Shown here: piece by piece, positions 12,557 through 23,000 of the stretch
Position numbering within the stretch: position 1 is the stretch's first letter
Layout of the letters: each line of letters opens with the position of its first letter
Assembly (NCBI RefSeq): GCF_020497125.1
Contig: NC_059082.1
Location: 32,138,965 to 32,202,964, forward strand
From: Mauremys mutica
Lineage: Eukaryota; Chordata; Testudines; Geoemydidae
DNA length: 64,000 bases
Direction of reading: 5' to 3'
The notes under the pieces: model-generated
Seen by the model: the letters and a program-made list of their open reading frames with translations, nothing else
What the model was told of the DNA's origin: nothing
Database searches by the model: none
Translations under genes and position numbers: made by a program

Positions 12557-14547
12557 TCAAACTTCTCTCTCGTTTCACCATTGGCATTCTCAAAGGCCTG
12601 ATCTACACTACCATGTTAGGTCAATGAAAATGCCCTGTGTCGACCTAGTTACACATGCTTCTACACAGTTTTTTTCCCCACCGATGTAAGTGCCCTGTTA
12701 CAGCGACACAGTAACACCAAGTTCCCGAATGGCGCTGAATCATGGTCAATGTGCTGCAGTCGAGGCAGTGCAAATGTAGAGGCTGCGTTATTTATATCAA
12801 CCCTCACAGTCCTCCAGCAGCCGTCCCACAATGACCGCTCTGGTCATAATTGTGAATACCACTGCCCAGGGGTCATAGAGACCAAAAAATCTGCCCTTCC
12901 CCCACACACACTTTAAAACCCCACACATATTTCAAATGCTTTTCCTGATCATCCAGCTTGGCAAGCACCTAGCAGCTCTCCGCTGTTGAACTTTGAACTA
13001 CCATGCCAGCTCCGTGCTCCAGATGTGCTCTGGCCTGGAGTAAACAGGCGATATCTCCTGGGTCTGTTGACAAGAGACAGTGCAGGCACAGCTATGGACC
13101 AGCCATAGAAATGTGCAAACTTATGAGCCGATTGCTTGGGGGATATAGGAGAAGGGGTACGATAGGGATCAGCAGCAGGGCTGTGTGAAAGTGAAGGAAC
13201 TGCGGAAGGCATACTAGGAGGACAGGGAGGCCAACAGGCAATCCAGTGCTGAGCCACAGACCTGCTGCTTTTATAAAGAGATTTATGCCATACTCGGTGG
13301 ACCACTGTGGATACAGCGAGGACAAGGAGGAGGAAAAGGAGGAGAATGAGGAGCACGTAACTGGCAAGTCCAATTATGCCGCCAGCTAGGACCTGTTTGA
13401 GACTCCACTGCAGACCAGTCAATCCCAGCAGTCAAGTACTGCCAAGCCCAATGCGGGGGAAGGAACTGCAGGTAAATGTGTCAATGTATTTCCCATTACA
13501 ATGATGGCATCTCCACTTTTGCAGGACAGCACTATTAACTTTTCATTTACTAGTATTAGAAGAGGTAGCGGTACAAAGAGAGGTGGAGTTGTTATCTGCT
13601 GTTCATTTCCCTATAGGTTGGGGAGCAGTTTGTTAATGTACACAAGGGTGTTCCCTGAATACACCTGAGAGGTCTCAATGAAACTTTCATGGAGGTACTC
13701 TGCAATCCTCTCCTAAACATTTCTAGCATTCGTAGCCCTATTTCTTCCTCCATGCGAGGACATTTTCCCATGCCAGTCTGCGAGAATTTTAGCAGGCACC
13801 ATTGCAGTACACAGACTAGTGGCATACAGGCCTGGGCAGCTTCAGGACACCAGCAGCAGCTGTGTTCTCTGTGCCTTTGCTACCTTCAGGAACGAGATAT
13901 CAGCTAAAATCACCACTGCCTGTGGAAAATGGTGCCAGTCAGGCAAGCCAGTGCTGCATCCGACCATAAGCAATGGGCCCACAGGGTGAACATTACAGAC
14001 AGCCTTGAGAAAGAGTGGAGAGGAGAAAGAAGCAGGAAAAGGACAGGGAAATGCACCAGGACATAATGGGGATTCTACAGCAGCAAAAACAGATGCTGCA
14101 GACTCCTGTGCACCTACAGGTTCAACAATCCCGGTGTGATGGGTTCCCTGCCGGAATGCCACTTGGAACTGGGGTACCACTGAGCCCACCTGACCCACCA
14201 GCTTGGGTTCCCCTTTACACTGTGCTGCTGTGACAAGTTGCCACGCTCTCCAAGCTTGCTTTTTCACCAGCATACACACAGGCAGAGACACATCCAGCTG
14301 CAGCTATACACACAGATGCTGAGATCAGCTCTGCATGGGAAGACTCAGCTAAGGAATTGCCCAGTAGTCAATTGCACACCCCTCTAAAGGGTAAATCCAA
14401 AATTGTACCCTCTTGCGCTGCACAGAGAACTATACAGGGTTAGCTCATGAAATTCACCCCTCCCTCAGTGTGAAGAGGGATATGCACAGCTTTCTGCTCC
14501 AAAGTTATAATTTCCACACACACTGGTTTTAGACAAAACAAAATAAG

Positions 14548-14553
14548 TTTATT
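14548..14553 (-). promoter_or_regulatory. Polyadenylation signal of the minus-strand LTR
   Basis: AATAAA on the minus strand about 360 bases downstream of the LTR TATA box, consistent with the R region. Confidence 0.55.
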
Positions 14554-14910
14554 AACTACAAAGATAGATTTTAAGTGATTATAAGGGACAGCAAACAGAT
14601 CAAAGCAGATTACCCAGAAAATAAAACAAACACGCAATCTAAGCTTTAAGATACTAAAGAAACTGGTTACAAGTAGTAATATCTCACCCTAAATGTTTTA
14701 GGCAGATTGCAGAGATTCTTGAAGGCCAGCTGCACTTGGCTGCAGCTTAAAACTTCAGATATTCCATTCACAGGCTAGACAACTTTCCAGTCTGGACTCA
14801 GTCCTTCTCCACTCCTTCAGTCTTTTTCTTACATGTTTACAGCAGTCATCTTGGGTGGGGATTCAGTGAAGAACCAACCCTGATTATGTCACTCCCCTAC
14901 CTTAAACAGG

Positions 14911-14920
14911 TTTTATATAT
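14911..14920 (-). promoter_or_regulatory. TATA box of the minus-strand LTR
   Basis: ATATATAAAA on the minus strand, placed upstream of the AATAAA signal as expected for the U3 promoter of an LTR. Whether it is active is unknown. Confidence 0.6.
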
Positions 14921-15922
14921 GGCAGGAAACTTTTGTCTTCCAGTGTGATTCTCACCCCCGGTCAGTGGAAAAGTACTATTATCACAGAGTCCAGTACCAG
15001 GTGACTTGATCACATGACCATGCAACCATAATGCAAAGCCTGTTTGCAAGTCCCCAAGGCGGCTTGCCTAGGAAGGCTTTCCCAGTAAAAGATTAGCATC
15101 TTCTAAGACCTATCGTTCTTCTTACTGGCCCTTTCCAGCCAGCAATCTAGACTGATGGCATTCTGTGTAGTGTGTGTTCCCCAGGTGTAAAACCTTTGTA
15201 ACAGGTGCATAGACAATATTCCTAACTTCAGATACAAAAATGATACATACCTACAAATAAGATAATCATATTCAGTGAATCATAACCTTTCCAATGATAT
15301 CTCACATGCCTTAACTTGCACAAAATACAACATAATTATTCCATACACATATCATAATATTACTATGAACAATATGGGGCGTAACACAACATCCCTTTGC
15401 AGCCCATGGAGAACTCCATTTCAGCACTTACCTGCACCTCCCTTCAACATGCCATGTGACATCAGGGGCCGGATCTACCATTCTACAGTGGGGGACAGTA
15501 AGGACAACCACAGCTTCACATACACTCATCTGGGAGAGCCACGGTTGCTGTATGCATAACCAAAATGGACATGAATGTTCACTCCCCTTGTTAAGCTCTG
15601 TTCTATTAATTTATTAAGTTTTTAAATGTATCTGCTTTTAAAATTGCACAGATTTGTTTTGCACTGGTTGTGTTACTCAATAAAATTATATTTTTTGGAA
15701 AGTAATTCATCTTTATTAGTTCACAACATATGCTGCAGAATGACTAGCAATATTGGAAGCACTCGCTTACTTGTTATTGTACAGTGTGACAGAACTCAAA
15801 CACAGTCACACAGTGTAACTATCATAAATATACAACATTCAACACATAGTTCCTAACAGGCTGCCAAATTCCAGGGCAAGGCAGAGCACAGTCCACCCAC
15901 AACACATTATCATGAATCATAG

Positions 15923-16960
15923 TTAAAACGCTCTTTCAAGGCCTCAAAACTCTGTGTTGAGCTCTTCTAATAGCCATTGTTTCTGGCTGTTCACTCAAAC
16001 TCTGCAGGCAGCTGCTCCTCCTCCGACGTCCAACCCAGCTGTGACTCTTCCCCCGTTGCTTCACAGATATTATGCAGGACAAAGCAATAACTATAACCAC
16101 TGGGATTTTTTTTCCACTGAAATCCAATCTTGTGAGTAAACCCATGCCAGTGTCCCTTCAACCTACCAAATGTGCATTCAGCTGTCATTCTGCACCTGCT
16201 GAGCCAGTAGTTGAATCTTTCCTGGGTGCTGTCGAGGTGGCTGGTGTTCAGCTTCATAGCCAAATGAGCAAGGGGTAGGTGGGTCCCCCAGGATCACTAT
16301 TGGCATTTCAACCTCATCAGTATTAAGTCACCAGTCTCTGCTTTCACCTTCTGAAGAGTCCTGTTTTCTTAAAGATATGAGCATCATGCACCTTCTCTCA
16401 CCATCCAACATTGATGTCTGTGAAGCACCTCCAATGATCTACCACACTTGCATAACCATTGAAAAGTAGCCCTTTCCATTGGGATACTCTGGATCAAGGT
16501 GGGCTGGTGCCAAAATAGGAATGTGTGCACCATCTATTGATCCCCCACAATTCAGGATTCCCTTTGCTGCAAATCCTTCCACTATGTTCTGCATATGACC
16601 GAGAGTCACAGTACTGCGTAGCAGGAGATGATTAGTGGTCCTGAGCACTTGCATGACGACTCCCACAGCACTTTGTCCAACTCTAAAAAATGATTTCCCA
16701 CTGACCAACAGCAATCCAGCATTGCAAGTTTAGACAGTATGATTACCACTAGCTTCTCTGCTGACAGCACTGATCTCATTCTGGTGTCCCTGCACTGGAG
16801 GGATGGAGCAAGCTCAGTGCACAGATCCAGGAATGAGGCTTGCATATCTATAAGTTCTACAGACACTGCTTGTCATCAGAAACCTGAATTATGATGCGAT
16901 CCCACCAGTCAGTGCTCATTTCTAAGGCCCAGAAGAAGCACTCGGTGAATGCCAACAACA
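15923..16960 (-). pseudogene. Harbinger DDE transposase, HARBI1-like, broken
   Basis: This is the DDE nuclease that excises and joins Harbinger elements in the nucleus. Read on the minus strand: an N-terminal region with LDLCTELAPSLQCRDTRMRS (about 16775-16835), then a helix-turn-helix-like part with SVGNHF. The first catalytic Asp follows in GGSIDGAHIPI (about 16540). A TDINVGW segment and a VHDAHIFKKTGLFRR-like segment with the second Asp come next in another frame (about 16360-16420). The catalytic Glu lies in ECTFGRLKG (about 16150), then CFVLHNICEATG, and a C-terminal tail with AIRRAQHRV (about 15960). There are several frameshifts and in-frame stops. The order and spacing match HARBI1-like transposases. 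It is a relic and is not the host HARBI1 gene. Confidence 0.85.
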
Positions 16961-17525
16961 ACTTTGAACTGGATTTCACTATTTCCTATAGAAATCTGGC
17001 TTCCAAGAAATCATCATATTCCCCACTGATTCCCTTCTCCTTGCAGCTCTGCAAATACCGTGGGATCATGCATCCTGTGCTTGCAACGCTCATGACAATA
17101 GTGCAGAATTATACAAGATTCAATGCTTCTGCCAGAGATGACAGCCAGCGAGGAGGGCCATGCGAATGTTTTTTTTTTAAAAAGGCCTGAGAATTATGGG
17201 ACATAGATGACATTATGGGATGGAGAAGGTTGCATGATGTGAACTTGACCCTCTGTTCCCAGTCCCCATTGCATGACTCGTTTCTGCCCCACAATGCATT
17301 GCCAAAACTTCCCAAAAGACAGTGTGCTGGATGGTGGTGAGTTGCACACTGGGATACTTACCCATGGTGCACCAGACTGTGCATCAACACAAGTACTCCA
17401 GGTGAACACATGGCTCCTTGCGTTGGTGCTGCAAGTATGCATGCACAAGAGCAATATACTAACTGTGGTGGCTTTATGCCTACATAACTTGCATTGGCCA
17501 AAGTTTGTGGTTTAGACCTGGCCTT

Positions 17526-17811
17526 ACCCAATGCTAGAGACTGCAACTCACTCAGGACTGTGTAAACTCTCCCAGGGAGATGAGAGAATTAGGGCAAGTG
17601 TCAACATTACTACAAAGGCACAGCCTTTAAGCACAGTGAGTAGGGAGGCCCCAACTGAAAATATTTTTTTTTAATAAAACAAACACACAAACCAATCAGA
17701 CAGTGACCTTTTAAAGCTACTTCACAGACTTATTTTTTTAAATTCATTTTGCAAGTGAATACTTGACTAATTTACTAAAATGAATATTTCTTTCACCTTG
17801 TGTACTAGGGT
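17526..17811. other. Unique sequence
   Basis: No feature recognised. Flanks the right end of the Harbinger element. Confidence 0.5.
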
Positions 17812-17906
17812 CCCAATTCAGCAGAGCACTTAAGTGTACATTTGACTAAGCATTTTCTCAAGTCAGTGGACATATGCACATGCTTAAAGTGCTTTGCTGA
17901 ATCAGG
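17812..17906. repeat. Imperfect palindromic repeat A
   Basis: ATTCAGCAGAGCACTTAAG (17816-17834) and CTTAAAGTGCTTTGCTGAAT (17883-17902) are inverted copies around about 48 bases. This is a familiar amniote palindromic repeat, probably an old MITE. Confidence 0.75.
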
Positions 17907-17910
17907 TCAT

Positions 17911-17983
17911 TAGGGCCTAATCCAATGCCAAATGAAGTCAATATAGGGCATCCATTAGCTTCAACGGGCATTGGATCTAGTCC
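17911..17983. repeat. Imperfect palindromic repeat B
   Basis: CTAATCCAATGCC on the left and GGGCATTGGATCTAG on the right are inverted copies, with AATGAAGT and GCTTCAA inside. It is adjacent to palindrome A and belongs to a related class of short palindromic repeats. Confidence 0.7.
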
Positions 17984-19866
17984 CAGAACATCTCATCATC
18001 ATCAGAAAACATACTGGTACCAATTCCAATATATGCCAAAATTTAAAAAGACATTGCTTATCGCCACTTCATTTATGCACACTAACATGTTAAATTGACA
18101 AACTTATTGGAGAGAAACTGACATACCAAAAAGCTACTAGTTGTATCATTAGAGTTTTTTCTTTTTTGTTTTTCCTCTCAAAATTTTAACTTTGGGTATT
18201 TGACAATGGACAGCATGAAAATGATTTCCCTAGCTTATGATCCGTAACTTATGCAGGTTATCATAATGTGAATAATGAAATGATGCTTTGCATAGTTTTA
18301 TTCCTATGGGCTATAAAAGAAAAAAGCATTGGCAGTGTCCTGTCATTGCAAATGGTCCCGGGGTTTCTGACGTCTCACTTCGATTCATGTTAATGAGGAA
18401 AAGAACACTCAGACAAAATCTGCTGTTGGCACAGCGTACAGGAAAAAAGTTCACAGAATCCCAAAGAGACAAAAAGAGAGAAAGGGGAAAATAGCAGGCA
18501 AATCTCTAATGAATAAAGTAATAGAATTTCAAAGATCTCTACAAGCAGTTAAGTAGGGGTGGGTGAAGAGACAAAATAAAAGACTATGTAAATGGCCTCA
18601 TACAATTTGAAAAGGACCCAAACCTTTACTAAAATCCCCCCTCACCTTTATTTTTGTGTTTCTATCCTCTTTCTGTTTCAGCTTCAGGCAGAATCGATAA
18701 CACAGAGAAAAGAAAAAAAAAGCTGTTCTCAGTCCAGCTGCAATCTTTAGAGACATTTGACAGTATCTTTGGATAAGAAAAGTTAAGATATTAATCTCCG
18801 TGTTATGGCTTGGAATCCACTGAACTTTAGGCAGAGAAAATGGCAAACCTTTTGAGGCTCAGTCATCACTACTACTAAGTAATGTAATGAATCAGATTGA
18901 TTAATTGGATTCCCAGTAGACTTTCTAAACATTTGTCTCTGATTCCTAGACAAATATACATATATGCCACAAGCTTGTTAGGTAGATGATAAATGGATTG
19001 GAAAAAAAAACAGTGTACATATAGCTGTTCTTAGTTGGAATTAGTTGATAAAGCATTTCAAAGAGCTTTGGAATTCTTCTGTCACCATCATGTTATTTTT
19101 CCCCTAAAAGTTTTGTCCAGAATGTGTTGAGTTCCTTGACGAAAACATCGAACTTGGAAACTGCTCAACTTAATCCTATATAGTTCATCAGCAAACTTAT
19201 CAAGGGTCTAGCAGTCGCTCACTAATTTTACAGATATCTTACTCTGAAAAGGTAAATAAATTTTACAAGTTAATCTAAAAAACATTAAAGGGGCAGGCAG
19301 GGGACGGAGGGGAATTGGACACACCCAGTCAAGATGGGATCCCTGCAAGCATCTCTATAAAAATATTACCATGCTCTTCCCTTTTCTTTATCTCTTGTCC
19401 TTTCTGCTTCCATGCACTATCAAAAATGTCCACCTCTATCGGGCAAATTCTGCTTACTGTGCATTGGTAGTGACTAAAAACCATAGCCCCAGTGTGGATA
19501 AACGCACCAGACAGGAGAACCTCTGTGCCCACTTGTAGCTGTCTGGAGGATTGGAGCCCATCCCTATATCTGTTAAAGAACTCTGGGATGGTGGGGATCA
19601 AAGGCACAATTATAAATGCAAGTTATGAATATAACGGCAGCCTTGGCCAAAATCTAGGGACAGTTTAACGATGCCAGAGTCATAGATACTGTATGTTAGA
19701 ACCAAAAAGGACATCTGTAACTTTTCCATCTGGAATAGGATTTGATCATTACCTTCCACCGTGGCATTCATTACGCATGAGGACATCATCCCTGTTTCAG
19801 GGAGATCCATTTCATTACCATCAGTGCAGCTATGGTATATTTTCTATAAATACATACATTAAATGC
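17984..19866. other. Unique sequence
   Basis: No gene, terminal repeat or microsatellite recognised. A-rich runs near 18708-18722 and 19000-19008. Confidence 0.5.
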
Positions 19867-19881
19867 CACTCCCAGGAACAT

Positions 19882-20063
19882 ATGCAGTGTTGTAGCTTCG
19901 TCGGTCCCAGGGCATTAGAGAGGTAATATTAGAGAAGTGGGTGAGGAAATATCTTTTATTGGACCAACTTCTGTTGGTGAGAGAGACGATCTTTTGAGCT
20001 TATACAGAGCTTTCTCACCAAGAGAAGTTGGTCCAATAAAATATATTACCTCGCCCGCCTTGT
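19882..20063. mobile_element. Inverted (head-to-head) insertion, Penelope-like
   Basis: The left arm (about 19921-19985, containing TTTTATTGGACCAACTTCTG) is inverted at about 20012-20055 (containing AGAAGTTGGTCCAATAAAA). The arms are imperfect. The insertion is flanked by a diverged direct repeat: CACTCCCAGGAACAT at 19867-19881 against CATTCCCAGTAATGAACAT at 20064-20082. Both the fold-back layout and a 12-20 bp target duplication fit a retroelement inserted by target-primed synthesis. I infer a Penelope-like family by similarity of style to 49839-50095. It has no coding capacity. Confidence 0.65.
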
Positions 20064-20082
20064 CATTCCCAGTAATGAACAT

Positions 20083-21597
20083 TTTTACCTCTAGAAGCAA
20101 TAGGTTTAACCCCAACAATATCAAATATGGTTGGTTCATTGTCAGGGGAGTTCTGATCATTAGAACAAGATGGGGAAGAGATTTCATTGCCTTTCCCATT
20201 ATGTATCTTCTCTCACTTTGTGACACTCCCTTTCCATTGTCCCAGCCTCATACACAATTTAAAGGTGAAAAATAATGGCAAAGGTTTTAAATGATAACCC
20301 TAATCCAATTACATATTAATTACATTTCAGTTACAAATTTAAACTCCCTCCTTTAACAAAGACAGAATAAAAGGCAGATGGTAACTGACAATTCAGTAGG
20401 GAAAAAAAGCTAGATTTTCACATTAGCGTTGTTTCCATTACTGAAAAAGTATTAAATTAATATGGAATTTAACAGAAAACTGCACAGCAATCAATATTTG
20501 GTGTCATGCAAATTGTGTGTGCATGCTATATTTACAATTAGCAGAGTATTTATTGCTTTCAGATTAAAAAAATAAGAATCAACATTGACCTCAGTGAGTT
20601 GCTAGAAACAAATTATTTGCATTAGTGTCTCAGTAGCTATTTTTCTGCTGATATGCATTCTTAGACTGCATATGAGGTCCTAGTAAGGTATGCCTACAGC
20701 CCAGCATGCTGTCACAGAGTCCTGGAGGGCTATACACAGGCTCTCTCATTATGACTACAGCAGTCCTAATGAAAAGTCAGATTTGTCAAGAGACACCAGG
20801 GTTAATAACTATTTCGTATACTAGGGGAAATCTTTGATCTCACATACCAGGGTTTGGCAACAGCTGGAAAAAAAAAAGCGACCCCTGTATTTTACACTAA
20901 AGGAAGGAAGGACTTCTACTAAGCGACAATATATTTGGTTCATAATCACAGAAACAGATGCCAAAAACCACATGGGCCTGTTAACATGTTAATACCAGTG
21001 GGAAAGAGGGGGAGAGGGGGCTGCTGCTGCAACCCAGAGATTCAGCAGTAGGACCATGTGGTTCCACCCAGAAAGAGGAGCAGGTAGCAAAACCTGGGTG
21101 CACTCAAGAAGAACTACAAATGGGGTCTAAAGTTTAACTTGCCCTGTAACAGGTATTATTCCTCTATGAACATGCAATCAGAAGATAATCCTTTTTCTTT
21201 CATATTCTACGTGAACTAAATCTTACACTACATTTTACTCATTTGTGTGTGGCACTTAATAGCTAAGTGCTGAGCAATGATTATAAAGGCAGCCACAACA
21301 AAATCAACAAGTACCAGCAATCATTTACAAACAAATCAGAAAATAGACAAATTATCAACTAATGAGAAATGGCTTACAAGGAATAGTCCTAAAGCAGGTG
21401 TAACAGTGGGCCACCAATATTACACCGAAGACCCTGCCATCCTAAAGCACATAGGGGATTTCACCCAAATAACTACGGCAACCCACAAAATGCTGATTTG
21501 GCCAAGACATCATTCTGAGTGTTGGTGTGCAAAAAGTCTTTCTGAAGTGGGAATACTTCAAGAAAATCATTTGTTTTCTCTGACAGAAATTAAGTAT
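20083..21597. other. Unique sequence, possible conserved block at 20400-20700
   Basis: No gene recognised. 20400-20700 is AT-rich with CATGCAAATT, ACAATTAGC and AAATTATTTGCATTAG, which are POU/octamer- and homeodomain-like words in an otherwise repeat-free stretch. It may be a conserved non-coding element, but this cannot be shown from one sequence. Confidence 0.35.
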
Positions 21598-21711
21598 TCA
21601 TAGAATATCAGGGTTGTAAGGGACCTCAGGAGGTCATCTAGTCCAACCCCCTGCTCAAAGCAGGACTAATCCCCAGACAGATTTTTACCCCAGTTCCCTA
21701 AATGGCCCCAA

Positions 21712-21720
21712 GGATTGAAC
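21712..21720 (-). promoter_or_regulatory. Pol III B box of the SINE
   Basis: GTTCAATCC on the minus strand, close to the tRNA B-box consensus GGTTCGANTCC, about 30 bases downstream of the A box. The left G and the CpG are lost, as in aged copies. Confidence 0.7.
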
Positions 21721-21747
21721 TTGTAACCCTGTAGGCCAATGCTCAAC

Positions 21748-21758
21748 CCACTGAGCTA
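21748..21758 (-). promoter_or_regulatory. Pol III A box of the SINE
   Basis: TAGCTCAGTGG on the minus strand, an exact match to the tRNA A-box consensus. Confidence 0.8.
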
Positions 21759-21775
21759 TCCCTCCCCCATTCTGA

Positions 21776-22423
21776 GCATCAAAACCTGGTGATGGTTATT
21801 TTTCTTCTCTGAAACTCTGGCCTTTACAAACATGGTCCATTTTTCCCTGATCAGTGCTAGCCTCAACCTGTCTGCCCACCACATCAACATAGCAAGTGTC
21901 TCTTTTAATGAACGCAGCTATGCACTTTTAGGTGCCTCAGACTTGTTGTGTATAAAGTGCTGCTCAATTGAAATTAATTGCATATTAAATGAATAATAGT
22001 TTACATATTTTCCCCTCTGATTTTTTTCTGCCCTTTGATGGAAGCACTATTGGGAAGGAGGTGGGTACTGAATTCTGACCTACAAGATAATGAGATACAC
22101 AGTATGGAGTGGTTGGAATGCCCATTGATTAACTCTTCATTTTAAGGGCGTGATTTTTCCCAAGCAGTAACATTACCCTTGAAAATCACAGTAATTCATC
22201 TCCCAGTGCAATGCCAAAATATTTCAGCTTCAAAGACTAAAACACTCCTTGGACTCCCATTTGAAGAAAGACATTGTACTGTAAAATGTGTTAAAATAGC
22301 GGGAACTCTGTATCTCACAATGAAACGTTACGGACACAGCATTCTAGTACAGCAGGAATAATTTTCAGAAAAGCAGACAGGCTTCAGGACAGAAACCTCA
22401 TGCTACAGTACACATTTAGGGTA
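21776..22423. other. Unique sequence
   Basis: No feature recognised between the SINE and the CR1 fragment. Confidence 0.5.
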
Positions 22424-23000
22424 AAATCATAGAATCATAGGACTGGAAGGGACCTTAAGAGGTCATCTAGTCCAGTCCCCTGCACTCATGGCAACACTAA
22501 GTATTATTTAGACTATTCCAGACAGGTGTTTGTCTAACCTGCTCTTAAAAATCTCCAGTGATGGAGATTCCACAACCTCCCTAGGCAATTTATTCCTGTG
22601 CTTAACTACCCTGACAGTTAGGAAGATTTTCCTAATGTCCAACCTAAACCTCCTTTGCCGCAATTTAAGCCCATTGCTTCTTGTCCTATCCTCAGAGGTT
22701 AAGAAGAACAATTCTTCTCTCTCTTCCTTTTAACAACCTTTTATGTACTTGAAAACTGTTATGTCCCTTCTCAGTCGTCTCTTTTCCAAACTAAACAAAC
22801 CCAATTTTTTCAATCTTCCCTTATAGGTCATGTTTTCTAGACTTTTAATTATTTATGTTGCTTTTTTCTTTACTTCCTCCAATTTTTCCACATCTTTCCT
22901 GAAATGTGGCACCCAGAACTGGACACAATACTCCAGCTGAGGTCTAATCAGCACAGAGCAGAAAGGAAAAATTACTTCTTGTGTCTTGCTTACAAGACTC
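22424..23000 (-). mobile_element. CR1 LINE 3' end, 5'-truncated
   Basis: On the minus strand this holds the C-terminal end of the CR1 ORF2 reverse-transcriptase protein and the 3' untranslated region. Recognisable peptide pieces in order are RRLRRDITVFKYIKG-like (about 22740-22790), then [16 protein letters not shown] and [20 protein letters not shown] (22508-22711). It ends at 22424 in the CR1 terminal octamer repeat (ATTCTATG type). About 580 bases of a roughly 4.5-kb element, with several frame breaks. 5' truncation is usual for this family. Confidence 0.9.

Larger units (their letters stand above)
14133..15390 (-). mobile_element. Solo LTR of an endogenous retrovirus or related LTR element
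   Basis: A 1,258-bp insertion is bounded by the direct repeat ATCCC at 14128-14132 and 15391-15395. Removing it with one repeat copy rejoins the Myb-like frame exactly, which fixes the boundaries. Read on the minus strand it has a TATA box (14911-14920) followed about 360 bases later by AATAAA (14548-14553), the U3-R-U5 order of an LTR. TG...CA ends are present two bases inside the measured limits. No internal retroviral genes are present, so it is a solo LTR. Confidence 0.8.
13003..15559 (+). pseudogene. Harbinger Myb/SANT-like DNA-binding gene, interrupted
   Basis: In Harbinger transposons a second protein with a Myb/SANT-like trihelix binds the terminal repeats and carries the transposase into the nucleus. 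Here an ATG at 13003 is followed by a degenerate trihelix containing ALAWS. After a frameshift comes VKVKELRKAY at about 13185-13214 (with a stop right after it), then REANRQSSAEPQTCCFYKE. These are the hallmarks of the family. An acidic linker follows, then a coiled-coil-like stretch rich in Lys, Glu and Gln (about 14015-14127) ending in a Gln-rich segment. The frame then meets the LTR at 14133, and resumes after it at 15391 with a Pro-rich tail that ends at TAA 15557-15559. Frameshifts and stops make it non-functional. Confidence 0.75.
12594..17525. mobile_element. Degraded autonomous-type PIF/Harbinger transposon
   Basis: The left terminus AGGCCTGATCTACAC and the right terminus, read inwards AGGCCAGGTCTAAAC, match at 12 of 15 positions. 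Between them lie the two genes expected of this superfamily in divergent layout: a Myb/SANT-like DNA-binding gene on + (from 13003) and a DDE transposase on - (from about 16960 down to 15923). Both are disrupted. An LTR of 1,258 bases has inserted into the Myb-like gene, so the transposon itself is about 3.7 kb. The terminus belongs to the same group as those of the MITEs at 4263, 59497 and 61772. I could not find a clear 3-bp target duplication. Confidence 0.85.
21598..21768 (-). mobile_element. tRNA-derived SINE with CR1-type tail
   Basis: Read on the minus strand it begins GGGGGAGGGATAGCTCAGTG, with the A box of an internal RNA polymerase III promoter. It continues through a B box with GTTCAATCC and ends in the CR1 3' sequence (GGTTGGACTAGATGACCTCC-like, here with small differences) and ATTCTATGAA. 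This is the layout of the turtle Pol III SINE, whose tail is known to match a CR1 LINE that moves it. Length about 170 bases; moderately diverged. Confidence 0.85.

Noticed and set aside
15923..16960. Host HARBI1 gene
   Set aside because: The frame is broken in several places and it sits inside Harbinger termini with the partner Myb-like gene.
21700..21768. Possible tRNA gene
   Set aside because: A and B boxes are present, but the cloverleaf stems are not, and the sequence continues into a CR1-type tail, so it is a SINE.
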